A DNA stretch of 60,474 nt from DATLHO01 sp035539855 (GTDB lineage Bacteria > Bacteroidota > Ignavibacteria > OLB7): contig DATLHO010000175.1 in the NCBI GenBank assembly GCA_035539855.1, forward strand, positions 1-60,474, read 5' to 3'. Both the position numbers and the translations under genes were made by a program. This document shows positions 8,409 through 17,439 of the stretch, one piece after another (position 1 is the stretch's first letter; each line of letters starts with the position of its first letter). The notes under the pieces are model-generated. The model was not told where the DNA came from, did no database searches, and saw only the letters and a list, made by a program, of their open reading frames with translations.

Positions 8409-11400
8409 ATGTTCCCGCAGCTCACCGACCCCGATTACAGCGCCATCGAGCGCGACGTCCTCGACTTCTGGAAGCGCGAGGAGATCTTCCGCCTCTCGAT
8501 CGAGACGCGTCCGGAGACGCGGCCGTGGACGTTCTACGAAGGACCGCCGACAGTCAACGGCGTGCCCGGCATCCACCACGTGTTCAGCCGCGCGCTGAAG
8601 GATCTCTTCTGCCGCTACAAGACGATGCAGGGCTACCGCGTGCATCGCAAGGCCGGCTGGGACACGCACGGACTGCCGGTGGAGATCGCGCTCGAGAAGC
8701 AGCTCGGGTTGAAGGAGAAGGGCGAGATCGAGACGAAGGTCGGCGTCGGCGAGTTCAACCGCATGGCGCGCGAGCTCGTCTTCGAGCACATCAACCGCGA
8801 CAGCGGCTGGCGCGAGCTCACCGAGAAGATGGGCTACTGGCTCGATCTCGACGACGCGTACATCACGTGCACGAACGAGTACATCGAGTCGGTCTGGTGG
8901 GGACTCTCCGAGTTCTACGACAAGGGCTCGATCTATCGCGGCTTCAAGATCGTCCCGCAGTGTCCGCACTGCGAGACGCCGCTGTCGTCGCACGAGCTCG
9001 CCCAGGGCTACATGGACGTGCGCGATCCGTCGCTCTACGTCAAGGCCCGCGTCCTCGACGGCCAGACGACCTACGAAGGCGCGCCCATCCCCGACGGCAC
9101 GTCGTTCCTCGTGTGGACGACCACGCCGTGGACACTCATCAGCAACGTCGCGCTCGCGGTCGGTCCGCTGGTGGACTACGTGCTGGTGCGCACGCCCGAG
9201 GAAGAACACTACATCCTCGCCGAGGCGCGCCTCGCCGCGCTCGACACCGAGAGCGCGTGGCAGGTCCTCGCGCGCTATCGCGGCGCCGATCTCGTCGGCG
9301 TGCGCTACGAGCGCCTCTTCGACTACGTCGCGATCGCCGAGGGCGAGGAGCCCCGCGTCGTCACCGGCGACTTCGTCTCGACCGAGGATGGCACCGGCAT
9401 CGTGCACATCGCGCCGGCGTTCGGCCAGGACGACTACGAGGTCTATCGACGCGAGGGCACGCTTCCGTTCCTGCAGCCGGTCACCGCAAGCGGTCGCTTC
9501 ACCGACGAGGTCACGCCGTGGGCCGGTCGTCCGGTCAAGACGCTGCGCTTCGAGGATCGAGTCGAGGAGGGCGTCGACAAGGAGATCGTCATCGAGCTCA
9601 AGAAGCGCGGCATGGTGCTCCGCTCGAGCAATGACTACCTGCACAGCTACCCGCACTGCTGGCGCTGCGACAATCCGCTGATCTACTATGCCCGCGACTC
9701 GTGGTTCATCCGCACCACCGAGTACGCGCATCAGATGATCGACGAGAACCGGCGAATCCGCTGGCAGCCGGAGGAGATCGGCAGCGGTCGCTTCGGCAAC
9801 TGGCTCGAGGACAACAAGGACTGGTCGCTCTCGCGCGACCGGTACTGGGGCACGCCCCTTCCCATCTGGGTCAACGAGAGCGATCCCAACGATCACATCG
9901 TCGTCCGTTCGATCGACGAGCTGATGGCCGGCGAGTACGAGCGTGAGGATGGCTCGCTGGTGCCGATGGCCGAGCTGCGCGAGAGCCTCGACCTGCACAA
10001 GCCGTTCGTCGACCACGTCGTCTTCCGACGCGACGCGAAGGTGTACCGTCGCACGCCGGAGCTCATCGACGTCTGGTTCGACTCCGGCTCGATGCCGTTC
10101 GCACAGTGGGGCTATCCCCGGACAGGGCGCGAGACCTTCCACGGCCGGTTCCCGGCCGACTTCATCTGCGAGGGAATCGACCAGACCCGCGGTTGGTTCT
10201 ACACGCTGCACGCGATCGCGACGCGGCTGTTCGAGAGTCCGGCGGCGAAGAACATCCTCGTCAACGGACACGTGCTCGATCGCAACGGCCAGAAGATGTC
10301 GAAGCGTCTCGGCAACACGGTCGATCCGTTCCTGATGATCGATCGCTACGGCGCCGACGCGGTGCGGTGGTATCTGGTGACGAACTCGCCGGTCTGGAAG
10401 TCCGTACTCTTCAACGAGGAGGACATCCCGCGCACGGTCGTCGCCGACTTCTTCCGCGCGCTGACGAACACGTACAGCTTCTTCGCGCGCTACGCGAACA
10501 TCGACGGGTTCCGCTATCAGGAGGCGCGCCTTCCGGTCAGCGAGCGCGCCGAGCTCGACCGCTGGATTCTCTCGGAGCTCAACAGCACGATCGCCGGCTA
10601 TCGCGAGCACATGGATCAGTACGATCCGACGCGCGCGATGCGCATGGTCTCGGAGTTCAGCGTCGAGCAGTTGTCGAACTGGTACGTGCGGCGCAACCGC
10701 CGGCGCTTCTGGAAGTCGGAGATGAACGCCGACAAGCTCGCCGCCTACCAGACGCTCTACGAGTGTCTCAGCGCCGTGATCAAGATGATGGCGCCGCTGG
10801 CGCCGTTCCTGTCGGAGCATCTCTTCCGTGCGCTCAACGAGACGACCGTGCACGAGACGGTGCCGTCGGTGCATCTGGCGCAGATGCCGGAGCCCGAGAC
10901 CGAGCTCGTCGACGCCGCGCTCGAGCGACGGATGGAGCGTGCCCAGAGCGTCGTCGCGCTCGCGCGCATGCTTCGCGAGAAGTCGAAGCTGAAGGTGCGC
11001 CAGCCCCTGCGCCGCATCCTCCTTCCGGTCTCCGGCGCCGACGAGCAGGAGGACTATCGCGCGGTCGAGGAGATCATCAAGGACGAGCTCAACGTCAAGG
11101 CCGTCGAGTACGTCGACGCCGGTGCGAGCGACGTCGTCCGTCGTAAGGCGAAGCCGAACTTCAAGGCGATCGGCCCGCGCTTCGGCAAGCAGGCCAAGGC
11201 CGTGGCCGCGGCGATCGGCGCGATGACGGCCGCCGAGATCACCGCCCTGCTGGCCGCCGGCAGCTTGACTCTCACGGCCGGAAATGATAGCTTCGATGTC
11301 TTTCCCGACGACGTCGAGATCCTACACGAGGACATCGAGGGATGGCTCGTCGCGTCGGAGGGCGCGGTGACTGTCGCGCTTGACACCGAGCTCGACGAAG

Positions 11401-11675
11401 CGCTCCTGAGCGAGGGCCTGGCACGCGAGTTCGTCAACCGCGTCCAGACGCTGCGCAAGGATTCGGGTCTGGACGTCACCGACCGCATCCGCCTCGTCTA
11501 CGACACCGACGACGCGCTCGCCTCGGCACTCGAGTCGCAGCGCGACTACGTCATGAGCGAGACCCTCGCCGTGGAGCTCGTCGGCGGTGACGCCGGCGGA
11601 ATGAGCGAGGTGGAGATCAACGGAATCGTGTGCCGCATCGCCGCGCGTCGCGTCGAAAACGTCACGACGGGCTGA
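8409..11675 (+). CDS. ileS: Isoleucyl-tRNA synthetase
   Basis: Charges tRNA-Ile with isoleucine in the cytoplasm. The 1088-residue length suits the long type-2 IleS class found in Bacteroidota. The HIGH-like signature is PTVNGVPGIHHVFSRALKD, followed by YKTMQGYRVHRKAGWDTHGLPVE; an editing (CP1) domain includes SFLVWTTTPWTLISNVALAV and GTGIVHIAPAFGQDDY. The class I KMSKS motif is GQKMSKRLGNTVDP, and an anticodon-binding region follows. I chose the ATG at 8409 (MFPQLTDPDYSAIERDVLDF), the typical IleS start; the open frame extends upstream only through unrelated sequence overlapping lysC. The gene is followed closely by the dksA-like and lspA genes, an arrangement common in this phylum. Confidence 0.97.
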   Translation: MFPQLTDPDYSAIERDVLDFWKREEIFRLSIETRPETRPWTFYEGPPTVNGVPGIHHVFSRALKDLFCRYKTMQGYRVHRKAGWDTHGLPVEIALEKQLGLKEKGEIETKVGVGEFNRMARELVFEHINRDSGWRELTEKMGYWLDLDDAYITCTNEYIESVWWGLSEFYDKGSIYRGFKIVPQCPHCETPLSSHELAQGYMDVRDPSLYVKARVLDGQTTYEGAPIPDGTSFLVWTTTPWTLISNVALAVGPLVDYVLVRTPEEEHYILAEARLAALDTESAWQVLARYRGADLVGVRYERLFDYVAIAEGEEPRVVTGDFVSTEDGTGIVHIAPAFGQDDYEVYRREGTLPFLQPVTASGRFTDEVTPWAGRPVKTLRFEDRVEEGVDKEIVIELKKRGMVLRSSNDYLHSYPHCWRCDNPLIYYARDSWFIRTTEYAHQMIDENRRIRWQPEEIGSGRFGNWLEDNKDWSLSRDRYWGTPLPIWVNESDPNDHIVVRSIDELMAGEYEREDGSLVPMAELRESLDLHKPFVDHVVFRRDAKVYRRTPELIDVWFDSGSMPFAQWGYPRTGRETFHGRFPADFICEGIDQTRGWFYTLHAIATRLFESPAAKNILVNGHVLDRNGQKMSKRLGNTVDPFLMIDRYGADAVRWYLVTNSPVWKSVLFNEEDIPRTVVADFFRALTNTYSFFARYANIDGFRYQEARLPVSERAELDRWILSELNSTIAGYREHMDQYDPTRAMRMVSEFSVEQLSNWYVRRNRRRFWKSEMNADKLAAYQTLYECLSAVIKMMAPLAPFLSEHLFRALNETTVHETVPSVHLAQMPEPETELVDAALERRMERAQSVVALARMLREKSKLKVRQPLRRILLPVSGADEQEDYRAVEEIIKDELNVKAVEYVDAGASDVVRRKAKPNFKAIGPRFGKQAKAVAAAIGAMTAAEITALLAAGSLTLTAGNDSFDVFPDDVEILHEDIEGWLVASEGAVTVALDTELDEALLSEGLAREFVNRVQTLRKDSGLDVTDRIRLVYDTDDALASALESQRDYVMSETLAVELVGGDAGGMSEVEINGIVCRIAARRVENVTTG

Positions 11676-11713
11676 GGCGATCGAGGACTACAACTACAAG
11701 CGACGAGAGTATA

Positions 11714-12664
11714 ATGGCAGCTAAGAAACCTGTGAAGCCGACGGTGAAGAAGGCCACGAGCGCAGCCAAGGCCAGCCCGGCAAAGGCCAGCCCGGCCAAG
11801 GCCGGCGCTGCGAAGGCCGGCGCGGCAAAGTCGGGCTCCGCCAAGCCTGTCGCCACCAAGGCCTCCGCCCCGAAGGCCGGCGCCGCAAAGGCCGCCCCGA
11901 CGAAGGCAGGCGCCGCGAAGGGGGCGACCAAGGGAACTGCCACCGCTGCGAAGAAGGCGACGACGACGGTCGCGAAGAAGGCCGTGGCGGTGAAGGCCGT
12001 CGTCGCGAAGAAGGCTGCCAGCAAGCCGGTCGCCGCTGCCCCGAAGGGCACCGGCGCCAAGGCGATTCCGCCCGAGCGCAACGAGCGCGGGCACCCGGCG
12101 CCCGAAGCCCGTCGCCTCGCGACGAACCCGCCGGCACAGCAGCCGGTACCGGCCGCCGCGCCACGTCGGCTGCGACCGACCAAGCCGACCAAGGAGATGT
12201 ACTCCGCCGCGACCGGCACCAACACGTCCGAGCCGTTCCCGGCGAAGGAGCTCGAGAAGTTCCGCCAGCTCATTCACGACATTCGCGCCGAGAGCATCGA
12301 GGAGCTCGAAATGCTCACCGAGCAGCTCCGCGAGATGACCGCGCGCGAGGTCGGTGAGGACAACAACGCCTACTCGCTGCACATGGCCGAGCAGGGCACC
12401 GATGCGATGGAGCGTGAGAAGACGTTCCTGCAGGCGCAGCGCACGAGCGACTACGTCAAGAAGCTGGGCGAGGCTCTCGAGCGCATCCAGAACAAATCGT
12501 TCGGCATCTGCCGGATCTGCGGCCTGCGACTCGACAGCAAGCGCCTGCTCGCGGTGCCGGTCACGCAGGTCTGCACCGTCTACAAGAACACGAGCAAGCC
12601 GTGCGAGCCGGGCCGCCTGCACATGCAGGAGACGGGGGTCAACGAGGAAGACGTCGCCGGATAG
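11714..12664 (+). CDS. DksA/TraR-family protein with a histone-H1-like Lys/Ala tail
   Basis: The C-terminal half (about residues 175-316) is a DksA/TraR-type regulator: a coiled-coil with MLTEQLREMTAREVGEDNNAY, then FGICRICGLRLDSKRLLAVP and two more Cys (VTQVC, SKPCEPG). The family binds the RNA polymerase secondary channel and modulates rRNA and stress promoters. The N-terminal roughly 110 residues are almost only Ala, Lys, Pro, Thr, Gly and Ser with AKASP/AKAGA pentads, like bacterial histone-H1-like DNA-binding tails. The start is the ATG at 11714; an upstream in-frame ATG lies inside ileS and is rejected. Gap to ileS is 38 bp and to lspA 3 bp. The Cys spacing is looser than the classical CxxC-CxxC finger. 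Confidence 0.9.
   Translation: MAAKKPVKPTVKKATSAAKASPAKASPAKAGAAKAGAAKSGSAKPVATKASAPKAGAAKAAPTKAGAAKGATKGTATAAKKATTTVAKKAVAVKAVVAKKAASKPVAAAPKGTGAKAIPPERNERGHPAPEARRLATNPPAQQPVPAAAPRRLRPTKPTKEMYSAATGTNTSEPFPAKELEKFRQLIHDIRAESIEELEMLTEQLREMTAREVGEDNNAYSLHMAEQGTDAMEREKTFLQAQRTSDYVKKLGEALERIQNKSFGICRICGLRLDSKRLLAVPVTQVCTVYKNTSKPCEPGRLHMQETGVNEEDVAG
11765..11839 (+). repeat. Five 15-bp in-frame tandem repeats encoding Lys/Ala pentads
   Basis: Five consecutive 15-base units (gcc/gca aag gcc agc/ggc ...) encode AKASP, AKASP, AKAGA, AKAGA, AKSGS. Degenerate continuations run to about 11930. The repeats keep the reading frame and build the basic tail of the DksA-like protein. Unit number may vary between strains by slippage. 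Confidence 0.8.
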
Positions 12665-12667
12665 CGA

Positions 12668-13297
12668 GTGCGCAACTACCTACTTCTTTCGCTGCTGCTC
12701 GTCCTCGCCGACCAGGCCACGAAACTGGCCGTCAAGGGGTTCGACCTCTTCGGCATCCGCCACGAGGGGATGCACCTCTACGAGAGCATCCAGGTGTTCC
12801 CCGGCAGCGATCTGCTCCGCTGGACGTTCGTCGAGAACCCGGGGATGGCCTTCGGCCTGAACTTCGGGATGCCGGTCGTGCTCAGCATCTTCTCGATCGG
12901 CGCGAGCGTCTTCCTCGTCATGATGCTGCGCAACGCGAAGCGCCATGACCGGCCGGGTCTGTCGGTCGCGCTCGCATTGATCCTCGCCGGAGCGGTCGGC
13001 AATCTGATCGACCGCGTCTTCTACGGTCTCTTCTACGGCTACGCCGGCCTCTTCTACGGAAAGGTCGTCGACTTCGTCGACGTCGACCTTCCGGACATGT
13101 CGATCTTCGGCCGGCAGTTCGAGCGCTTCTACGTCTTCAACATCGCCGACGCCGCTGTCTCGATCGGCGTCGTGCTGCTTCTGCTGTTCTATCCGTCGTC
13201 GAAACATCCGGAGACGCCGGAGACAACGCCACGCGACCCGGAGCTGATGGAGCCCTCCGGCAATGCGCCCGCCGCAGAAACACGGCACGAGGCCTGA
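12668..13297 (+). CDS. lspA: Prolipoprotein signal peptidase (signal peptidase II)
   Basis: Inner-membrane aspartic protease that cleaves signal peptides from diacylglyceryl-modified prolipoproteins. The 209-residue sequence has about four membrane segments and the family motifs VENPGMAFGLNFG, GNLIDR, KVVDFVDVD and FNIADAAVSIGV; the Asp residues of GNLIDR..FNIAD regions carry the active site in the family. The start is GTG at 12668, three bases after the DksA-like stop. An unusual Pro/Glu-rich hydrophilic tail of about 35 residues follows the last membrane helix. Lipoproteins that need it include the 50754-52643 product. Confidence 0.95.
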   Translation: MRNYLLLSLLLVLADQATKLAVKGFDLFGIRHEGMHLYESIQVFPGSDLLRWTFVENPGMAFGLNFGMPVVLSIFSIGASVFLVMMLRNAKRHDRPGLSVALALILAGAVGNLIDRVFYGLFYGYAGLFYGKVVDFVDVDLPDMSIFGRQFERFYVFNIADAAVSIGVVLLLLFYPSSKHPETPETTPRDPELMEPSGNAPAAETRHEA

Positions 13298-13333
13298 CGG
13301 CACAGCGACGATGCGCACAACGACGAATCGCAC

Positions 13334-13379
13334 AACGACGAAGGCCGATCCGCAGCACTGCGGGTCGGCCTTCGTCGTT
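13334..13379. terminator. 21-bp stem hairpin after lspA
   Basis: A 21-base arm AACGACGAAGGCCGATCCGC(A) at 13334-13354 pairs with 13359-13379 with one G-T wobble and a four-base loop (GCAC). It lies between the convergent ends of lspA and gdhA and probably ends transcription of the lysC/ileS/lspA side. Both arms end in TT only, so the T-tract is weak. Confidence 0.7.
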
Positions 13380-13431
13380 CCGGAGGCGCTACGACCCGCG
13401 GCCATTGTCTCCAGCGACCGGGCACAAACGA

Positions 13432-13465
13432 GACAGCCGGAGACCCTTGCGGGACTCCGGCTGTC
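13432..13465. terminator. Second convergent hairpin, followed by TTTT
   Basis: GACAGCCGGAG (13432-13442) pairs with CTCCGGCTGTC (13455-13465). The interior CCC-TTGC-GGG extends the stem across one mismatch. On the plus strand GTGGTTTTCG follows. It lies 55 bp from the gdhA stop and may serve either direction. Confidence 0.7.
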
Positions 13466-13519
13466 GTGGTTTTCGACCGTGCTGTCGCAGCGACGGTCCG
13501 CTGATTCGATCGCGCTCTT

Positions 13520-15079
13520 CTACGGGAAGATGCCGAGCTCCATGTAGCTGCGGGCGACCTTGTCGATGGCGACGACGAAGGCGGCGGTCCGCAGGTCCTT
13601 GACTTTCTTGTTCGTGTCGAAGACGTGCTTGAGCTCGTAGAACGAGTTGATCATGGTCTCCTCCAGGCCCGAGTCGACGTAGTCGGCCTCATCGGCGCCG
13701 TGGACGAGAATCTGGCGCTCCGACTGCGAGAGGCTCGTGCCGGTGATGCGCTCGACCATCGTGACGATGCGGTTGTAGGAGCTCTCGTCGGCGCGCTTGC
13801 CGAGACGGCCGAAGCGCACGTGCGAGAGGTTCTTGAGCCACTCGAAATAGCTCACGGTGACGCCGCCGGCGTTGGTGTAGATGTCCGGGAGCATCCGGAT
13901 GCCGCGCTGCAGAAGGACCTCCTGTCCGCTGGCGGTGACCGGGCCGTTGGCGCCTTCGGCGATCATCTTCGCCTTGACGCGCGGCGCGTTCTCTCCGTTG
14001 ATCTGGTTCTCGAGCGCCGCGGGGACGAGGATCTCGCACTCGAGCTCCAGGACCGCCGCATTCGACTTGATGTTCTTGGCGTTCTTGAAGTTGAGAATCG
14101 ATCCGGTCGCCTTGCGGTGCTGGAAGACCTCTTCGACATCGAGACCATTCTTGTCGTAGATGCCGCCCTCATACTCGCCGATGCCGACGATGACGCCGCC
14201 ACCCTGCTGCAGGAACTTCGCGGCCCAGTAGCCGACGTTGCCGAGGCCCTGGACGACGATGCGCTTGCCCTCGATGCCCGGGGTCAGGTCGAACATGTTC
14301 GCGTTCTCGGCGGTCGAGAGCGCCTCGCGCACCGCGAAGAACACGCCGCGACCGGTCGCTTCGGCGCGTCCACGGATGCCGCCCTGCGAGACCGGCTTGC
14401 CGGTGACGCAGCCGAGAGCGTCGACCTGGTTCTGCACGACCGTCTGGTACGTGTCGACGATCCACGCCATTTCGCGCGGGCCGGTGCCGTAGTCCGGTGC
14501 CGGAACGTCGACCGCGGGTCCGATGCAGTTGCGACGGATGAGCTCCATCGTGTAGCGGCGCGTGACGCGCTCGAGCGTCTCGGCGTCGTACTTCTTCGGA
14601 TCGATCTGTACGCCGCCCTTGGCGCCGCCGAACGGAACGTCGACGATCGCGCACTTGTAGGTCATCTGCGCGGCGAGGGCCATGACCTCGTCCTGCGTCA
14701 CGTGCTCGGCGAAGCGGATACCACCCTTCGTAGGCAGACGATGGTGCGAATGCTGGACGCGCCATCCGGTGAACACCTGGATGTCGTTGCCGACGCGCAC
14801 CGGGAAGCGAACCATGTACACCGAGTTCGGCACACGGATCTGATCGAGAATCCCTCGCGGGTAGTTCGTCGCGGCCGCTGCCTTCTCGAAGTTCTGCTCG
14901 ACCGTCTGATAAAACGACGGCTCTGCCGAGATCACGTTCGTGAGCTTCGTGATCCCCTTGAGCGGCGGCTCTGCGGGATTACCGGCGGCTACCGCAGCCA
15001 CCCTGGCGCTTTTCGCCGCGCCATTCGTCGAGGGCTTTGCGGCCTTTCTCGACGACGTCCCTTTCTTGTTGTCAGCCAT
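13520..15079 (-). CDS. gdhA: Glutamate dehydrogenase (Glu/Leu/Phe/Val family)
   Basis: Interconverts glutamate and 2-oxoglutarate plus ammonium with NAD(P). The 519-residue protein has GWRVQHSHHRLPTKGGIRFA and MTYKCAIVDVPFGGAKGG, with the catalytic Lys in the latter; VDVPAPDYGTGPREMAWIVD follows, then a Rossmann domain VVQGLGNVGYWAAKFLQQGG. The first 40 residues are an Ala/Lys/Ser-rich extension not typical of the family, reminiscent of the basic tail on the DksA-like protein. The ATG at 15079 is kept because no closer start fits, but it may be shorter in vivo. hppD lies upstream on the same strand 94 bp away. Confidence 0.95.
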   Translation of the reverse strand: MADNKKGTSSRKAAKPSTNGAAKSARVAAVAAGNPAEPPLKGITKLTNVISAEPSFYQTVEQNFEKAAAATNYPRGILDQIRVPNSVYMVRFPVRVGNDIQVFTGWRVQHSHHRLPTKGGIRFAEHVTQDEVMALAAQMTYKCAIVDVPFGGAKGGVQIDPKKYDAETLERVTRRYTMELIRRNCIGPAVDVPAPDYGTGPREMAWIVDTYQTVVQNQVDALGCVTGKPVSQGGIRGRAEATGRGVFFAVREALSTAENANMFDLTPGIEGKRIVVQGLGNVGYWAAKFLQQGGGVIVGIGEYEGGIYDKNGLDVEEVFQHRKATGSILNFKNAKNIKSNAAVLELECEILVPAALENQINGENAPRVKAKMIAEGANGPVTASGQEVLLQRGIRMLPDIYTNAGGVTVSYFEWLKNLSHVRFGRLGKRADESSYNRIVTMVERITGTSLSQSERQILVHGADEADYVDSGLEETMINSFYELKHVFDTNKKVKDLRTAAFVVAIDKVARSYMELGIFP

Positions 15080-15173
15080 TGCAGTCGTATGCCTCGAATG
15101 GGTTTATGCTCGCCCCTTCTCTGCCATCTCGATTCGCGCCGGCCACACCTCGGCAGCCGGCCTGTGCATCGTC

Positions 15174-16298
15174 CTAGAGATTGCCGCGCTCGGCCTGGTC
15201 GCGCTCGATCGCCTCGAAGAGCGCCTTGAAATTCCCCTTGCCGAACGACTCTCCCCCACGACGCTGGATGATCTCGAAGAACACCGTCGGTCGATCCTCG
15301 ACCGGCTTGGTGAAGATCTGAAGCATGTATCCCTTGTCGTCGCTGTCGACAAGGATGTTGAGACGACGGAGCTCCTCGATCGGCTCCTGAATGCCGCCGA
15401 CGCGCTCGAGCAGATCGTCGTAGTACGCCTGCGGCACCGTGATGAACTCGACGCCGTTGTTGCGCATCTTCTCGACGGTCTCGAGGATGTTCTCGGCCTC
15501 GAGCGCGATGTGCTGCACGCCGGCGCCCTTGTAGAAGGTCACGTACTCCTCGATCTGCGACTTCTTCAGCCCCTCGGCCGGCTCGTTGATCGGGAACTTG
15601 ATCCACTTGTTCTCGTTGGCCACCACCGTCGAGCGCAGCGCCGAGTACTCGGTCGAGATGTCGTTGTCGTCGAAGGAGACGAAGCGCGTGAAGCCGAAGA
15701 CGTCGCGATAGAAGTTGACCGTCTCCTCCATCTTGTTCCAATCGACGTTGCCGACGATGTGGTCGATGTGCTTCAGGCCGACCGACTGCGCAAGGGTGTC
15801 GGTGCGCTCGACGAAGTTCGGCAGGAAGAATCCGTTGTAGCCGGTGCGCTCGACGAACGAGTGGACGGTGTCGCCGTAGGTCGCGATCGTCGCGATGCGG
15901 ACCGTGCCGTTGGCGTCGGTCGTGTCGACGGGCTCCATCACGCCACGCGCGCCCTTGCTGGTCGCGATCCGATAGGCCTCCTCGGCGTTCTCGACGTGGA
16001 TGGCGATGTCGCGCACGCCGTCACCGTGCCGGGTGACGTGCTCGGAGATCGGCGAGTCCGGCGTCAGCGGCGTCGTCAGGACGAGCCGCACCTTGCCCTG
16101 CTCCAGGAGGTACGACGCGCGGTCGCGCACGCCGGTCTCAGGACCGAGGTATCCTGCCAGACGGAAGCCGAGGGCGCGACGGTAGAAGTACGCCGCCTGC
16201 TTCGCATTGCCGACGTAGAACTCGACGTGGTGCATTCCGCGGATCGCGAAGAGGTCGTGTCCCTGCTCGGCCTGGCGAAGCTGATCTGCTGTTTCCAT
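15174..16298 (-). CDS. hppD: 4-hydroxyphenylpyruvate dioxygenase
   Basis: Non-haem iron enzyme converting 4-hydroxyphenylpyruvate to homogentisate in tyrosine catabolism. The 374-residue sequence has two vicinal-oxygen-chelate halves. The expected iron ligands are visible as His in VGLKHIDHIVGNV, His in GAGVQHIALEAENI and Glu in PTVFFEIIQRRGG. N-terminal GMHHVEFYVGNAKQAAYFYR is typical. The gene begins 40 bp after the aminotransferase stop, so the two are probably one transcript: aminotransferase makes the keto acid and HPPD consumes it. The next step (homogentisate dioxygenase) is not in the window. Confidence 0.96.
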   Translation of the reverse strand: METADQLRQAEQGHDLFAIRGMHHVEFYVGNAKQAAYFYRRALGFRLAGYLGPETGVRDRASYLLEQGKVRLVLTTPLTPDSPISEHVTRHGDGVRDIAIHVENAEEAYRIATSKGARGVMEPVDTTDANGTVRIATIATYGDTVHSFVERTGYNGFFLPNFVERTDTLAQSVGLKHIDHIVGNVDWNKMEETVNFYRDVFGFTRFVSFDDNDISTEYSALRSTVVANENKWIKFPINEPAEGLKKSQIEEYVTFYKGAGVQHIALEAENILETVEKMRNNGVEFITVPQAYYDDLLERVGGIQEPIEELRRLNILVDSDDKGYMLQIFTKPVEDRPTVFFEIIQRRGGESFGKGNFKALFEAIERDQAERGNL

Positions 16299-16338
16299 AT
16301 GCGTGGCGCTCGGTTGAGTTTGGTGTCTGCTCGGGAGG

Positions 16339-17439
16339 CTACTGCACCACCAGTTCCTTGAGCACCTTCTCGAGCGCTTCGACGCAGCGCTTGTTCTGCT
16401 CCTGGGTTCCGGTGGAAATGCGAAGACAATGCGGCAGTCCGAAGCCGGTGAGCGGACGGGTGATCACGCCGCGGCGGATCAGGCCGTCGAACACCCGCTG
16501 GACGGTGTCGGCCGTGCGGAAGTCGATCATCACGAAGTTCGCGAGCGACGGCACGAAGCGCAGTCCGAGCCGCTCGAACTCCGCATGGTAGTACATCAGC
16601 GATTCGCGGTTGAGATCGATCGTGCTGCGGAGGAACTCCTGGTCGCGCAGCGCGGCAAGTCCCGCGGCGCTCGCCGGCGTGCTCGGCTCGAACGGCAGCT
16701 TCACGCGGAGCATCTTCGCGATGATGTCCGAGTGCGCCATGCCGTAGCCGATCCGGATCCCAGCGAGGCCGTAGGCCTTCGAGAACGTGCGCAGCGTCAG
16801 GACGTTGTCCCAGCGGTACTGCATCGAATCGGGGAAGTCGGGCCAGCCGTCGGCATACTCGTAGTACGCCTCGTCGAGGATCACCAGGACGCTCTCCGGG
16901 ACGCGCGCGATGAAGCGCTCGAGCTCCGCGGTCGGGACGAAGGTGCCGGTGGGATTGTTCGGGTTGGCGATGTAGATGATCTTCGTCTTCTCGGTGATCC
17001 GCGCGGCCATCGCCGTCAGATCGAAACCGCTGTTCTTCATCGGAACGTAGTGCGTGCGCACGCCGCTTGCACGCGCGAGCACCTGGAAACCGATGAACGT
17101 CCCTTCGCTCGTGATCATCTCGTCGTCGCGATCGAGGAACGTGTCGAGCGCGGTCTTCATCACCGACTCGCAGCCGGAACCGCAGATGACGTTCTCGGGC
17201 TTGACGACGAAGCGATCGGCGATCGCGAAGCGCAGATCGCGCCCGCCGTCGGGATACACCGACAGATCGACGACGGCCCGCGCGATCGCCTCGACGGCCA
17301 GCGGCGAGGTGCCGAGCGGATTCTCGTTGCTGGCGAGCTTCAGCGCACCACCCACGCCGAACTCGCGCTCGATCTCAGCGACTGATTTGCCGGGCTGGTA
17401 GGGCTGAAGCGATGCGATGTGCGAGGGGACGGAGATCAT
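16339..17439 (-). CDS. hisC: HisC-like aminotransferase, probably acting on aromatic amino acids
   Basis: A 366-residue class I/II PLP aminotransferase of the histidinol-phosphate aminotransferase family. Visible motifs are LASNENPLGTSPLA, IANPNNPTGTFVP, LVILDEAYYEYADGWPD, the PLP-lysine site TFSKAYGLAGIRIGYG and the C-terminal HCLRISTGTQEQN. Family members work in histidine synthesis or as tyrosine/phenylalanine aminotransferases. No other his gene is near, while hppD is directly downstream, so I infer a main role in tyrosine transamination to 4-hydroxyphenylpyruvate. The symbol reflects family rather than proven role. A good promoter lies upstream at 17496-17525. Confidence 0.88.
   Translation of the reverse strand: MISVPSHIASLQPYQPGKSVAEIEREFGVGGALKLASNENPLGTSPLAVEAIARAVVDLSVYPDGGRDLRFAIADRFVVKPENVICGSGCESVMKTALDTFLDRDDEMITSEGTFIGFQVLARASGVRTHYVPMKNSGFDLTAMAARITEKTKIIYIANPNNPTGTFVPTAELERFIARVPESVLVILDEAYYEYADGWPDFPDSMQYRWDNVLTLRTFSKAYGLAGIRIGYGMAHSDIIAKMLRVKLPFEPSTPASAAGLAALRDQEFLRSTIDLNRESLMYYHAEFERLGLRFVPSLANFVMIDFRTADTVQRVFDGLIRRGVITRPLTGFGLPHCLRISTGTQEQNKRCVEALEKVLKELVVQ

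Noticed and set aside
8355..10874. 839-codon minus-strand frame opposite ileS
   Set aside because: Low-complexity Arg/Val/Asp composition typical of antisense frames in GC-rich DNA; the plus strand is an unambiguous isoleucyl-tRNA synthetase.
13625..16361. Plus-strand frames of 534 and 473 codons opposite gdhA and hppD
   Set aside because: No motifs, while the minus strand gives clear enzymes with catalytic residues; shadows.
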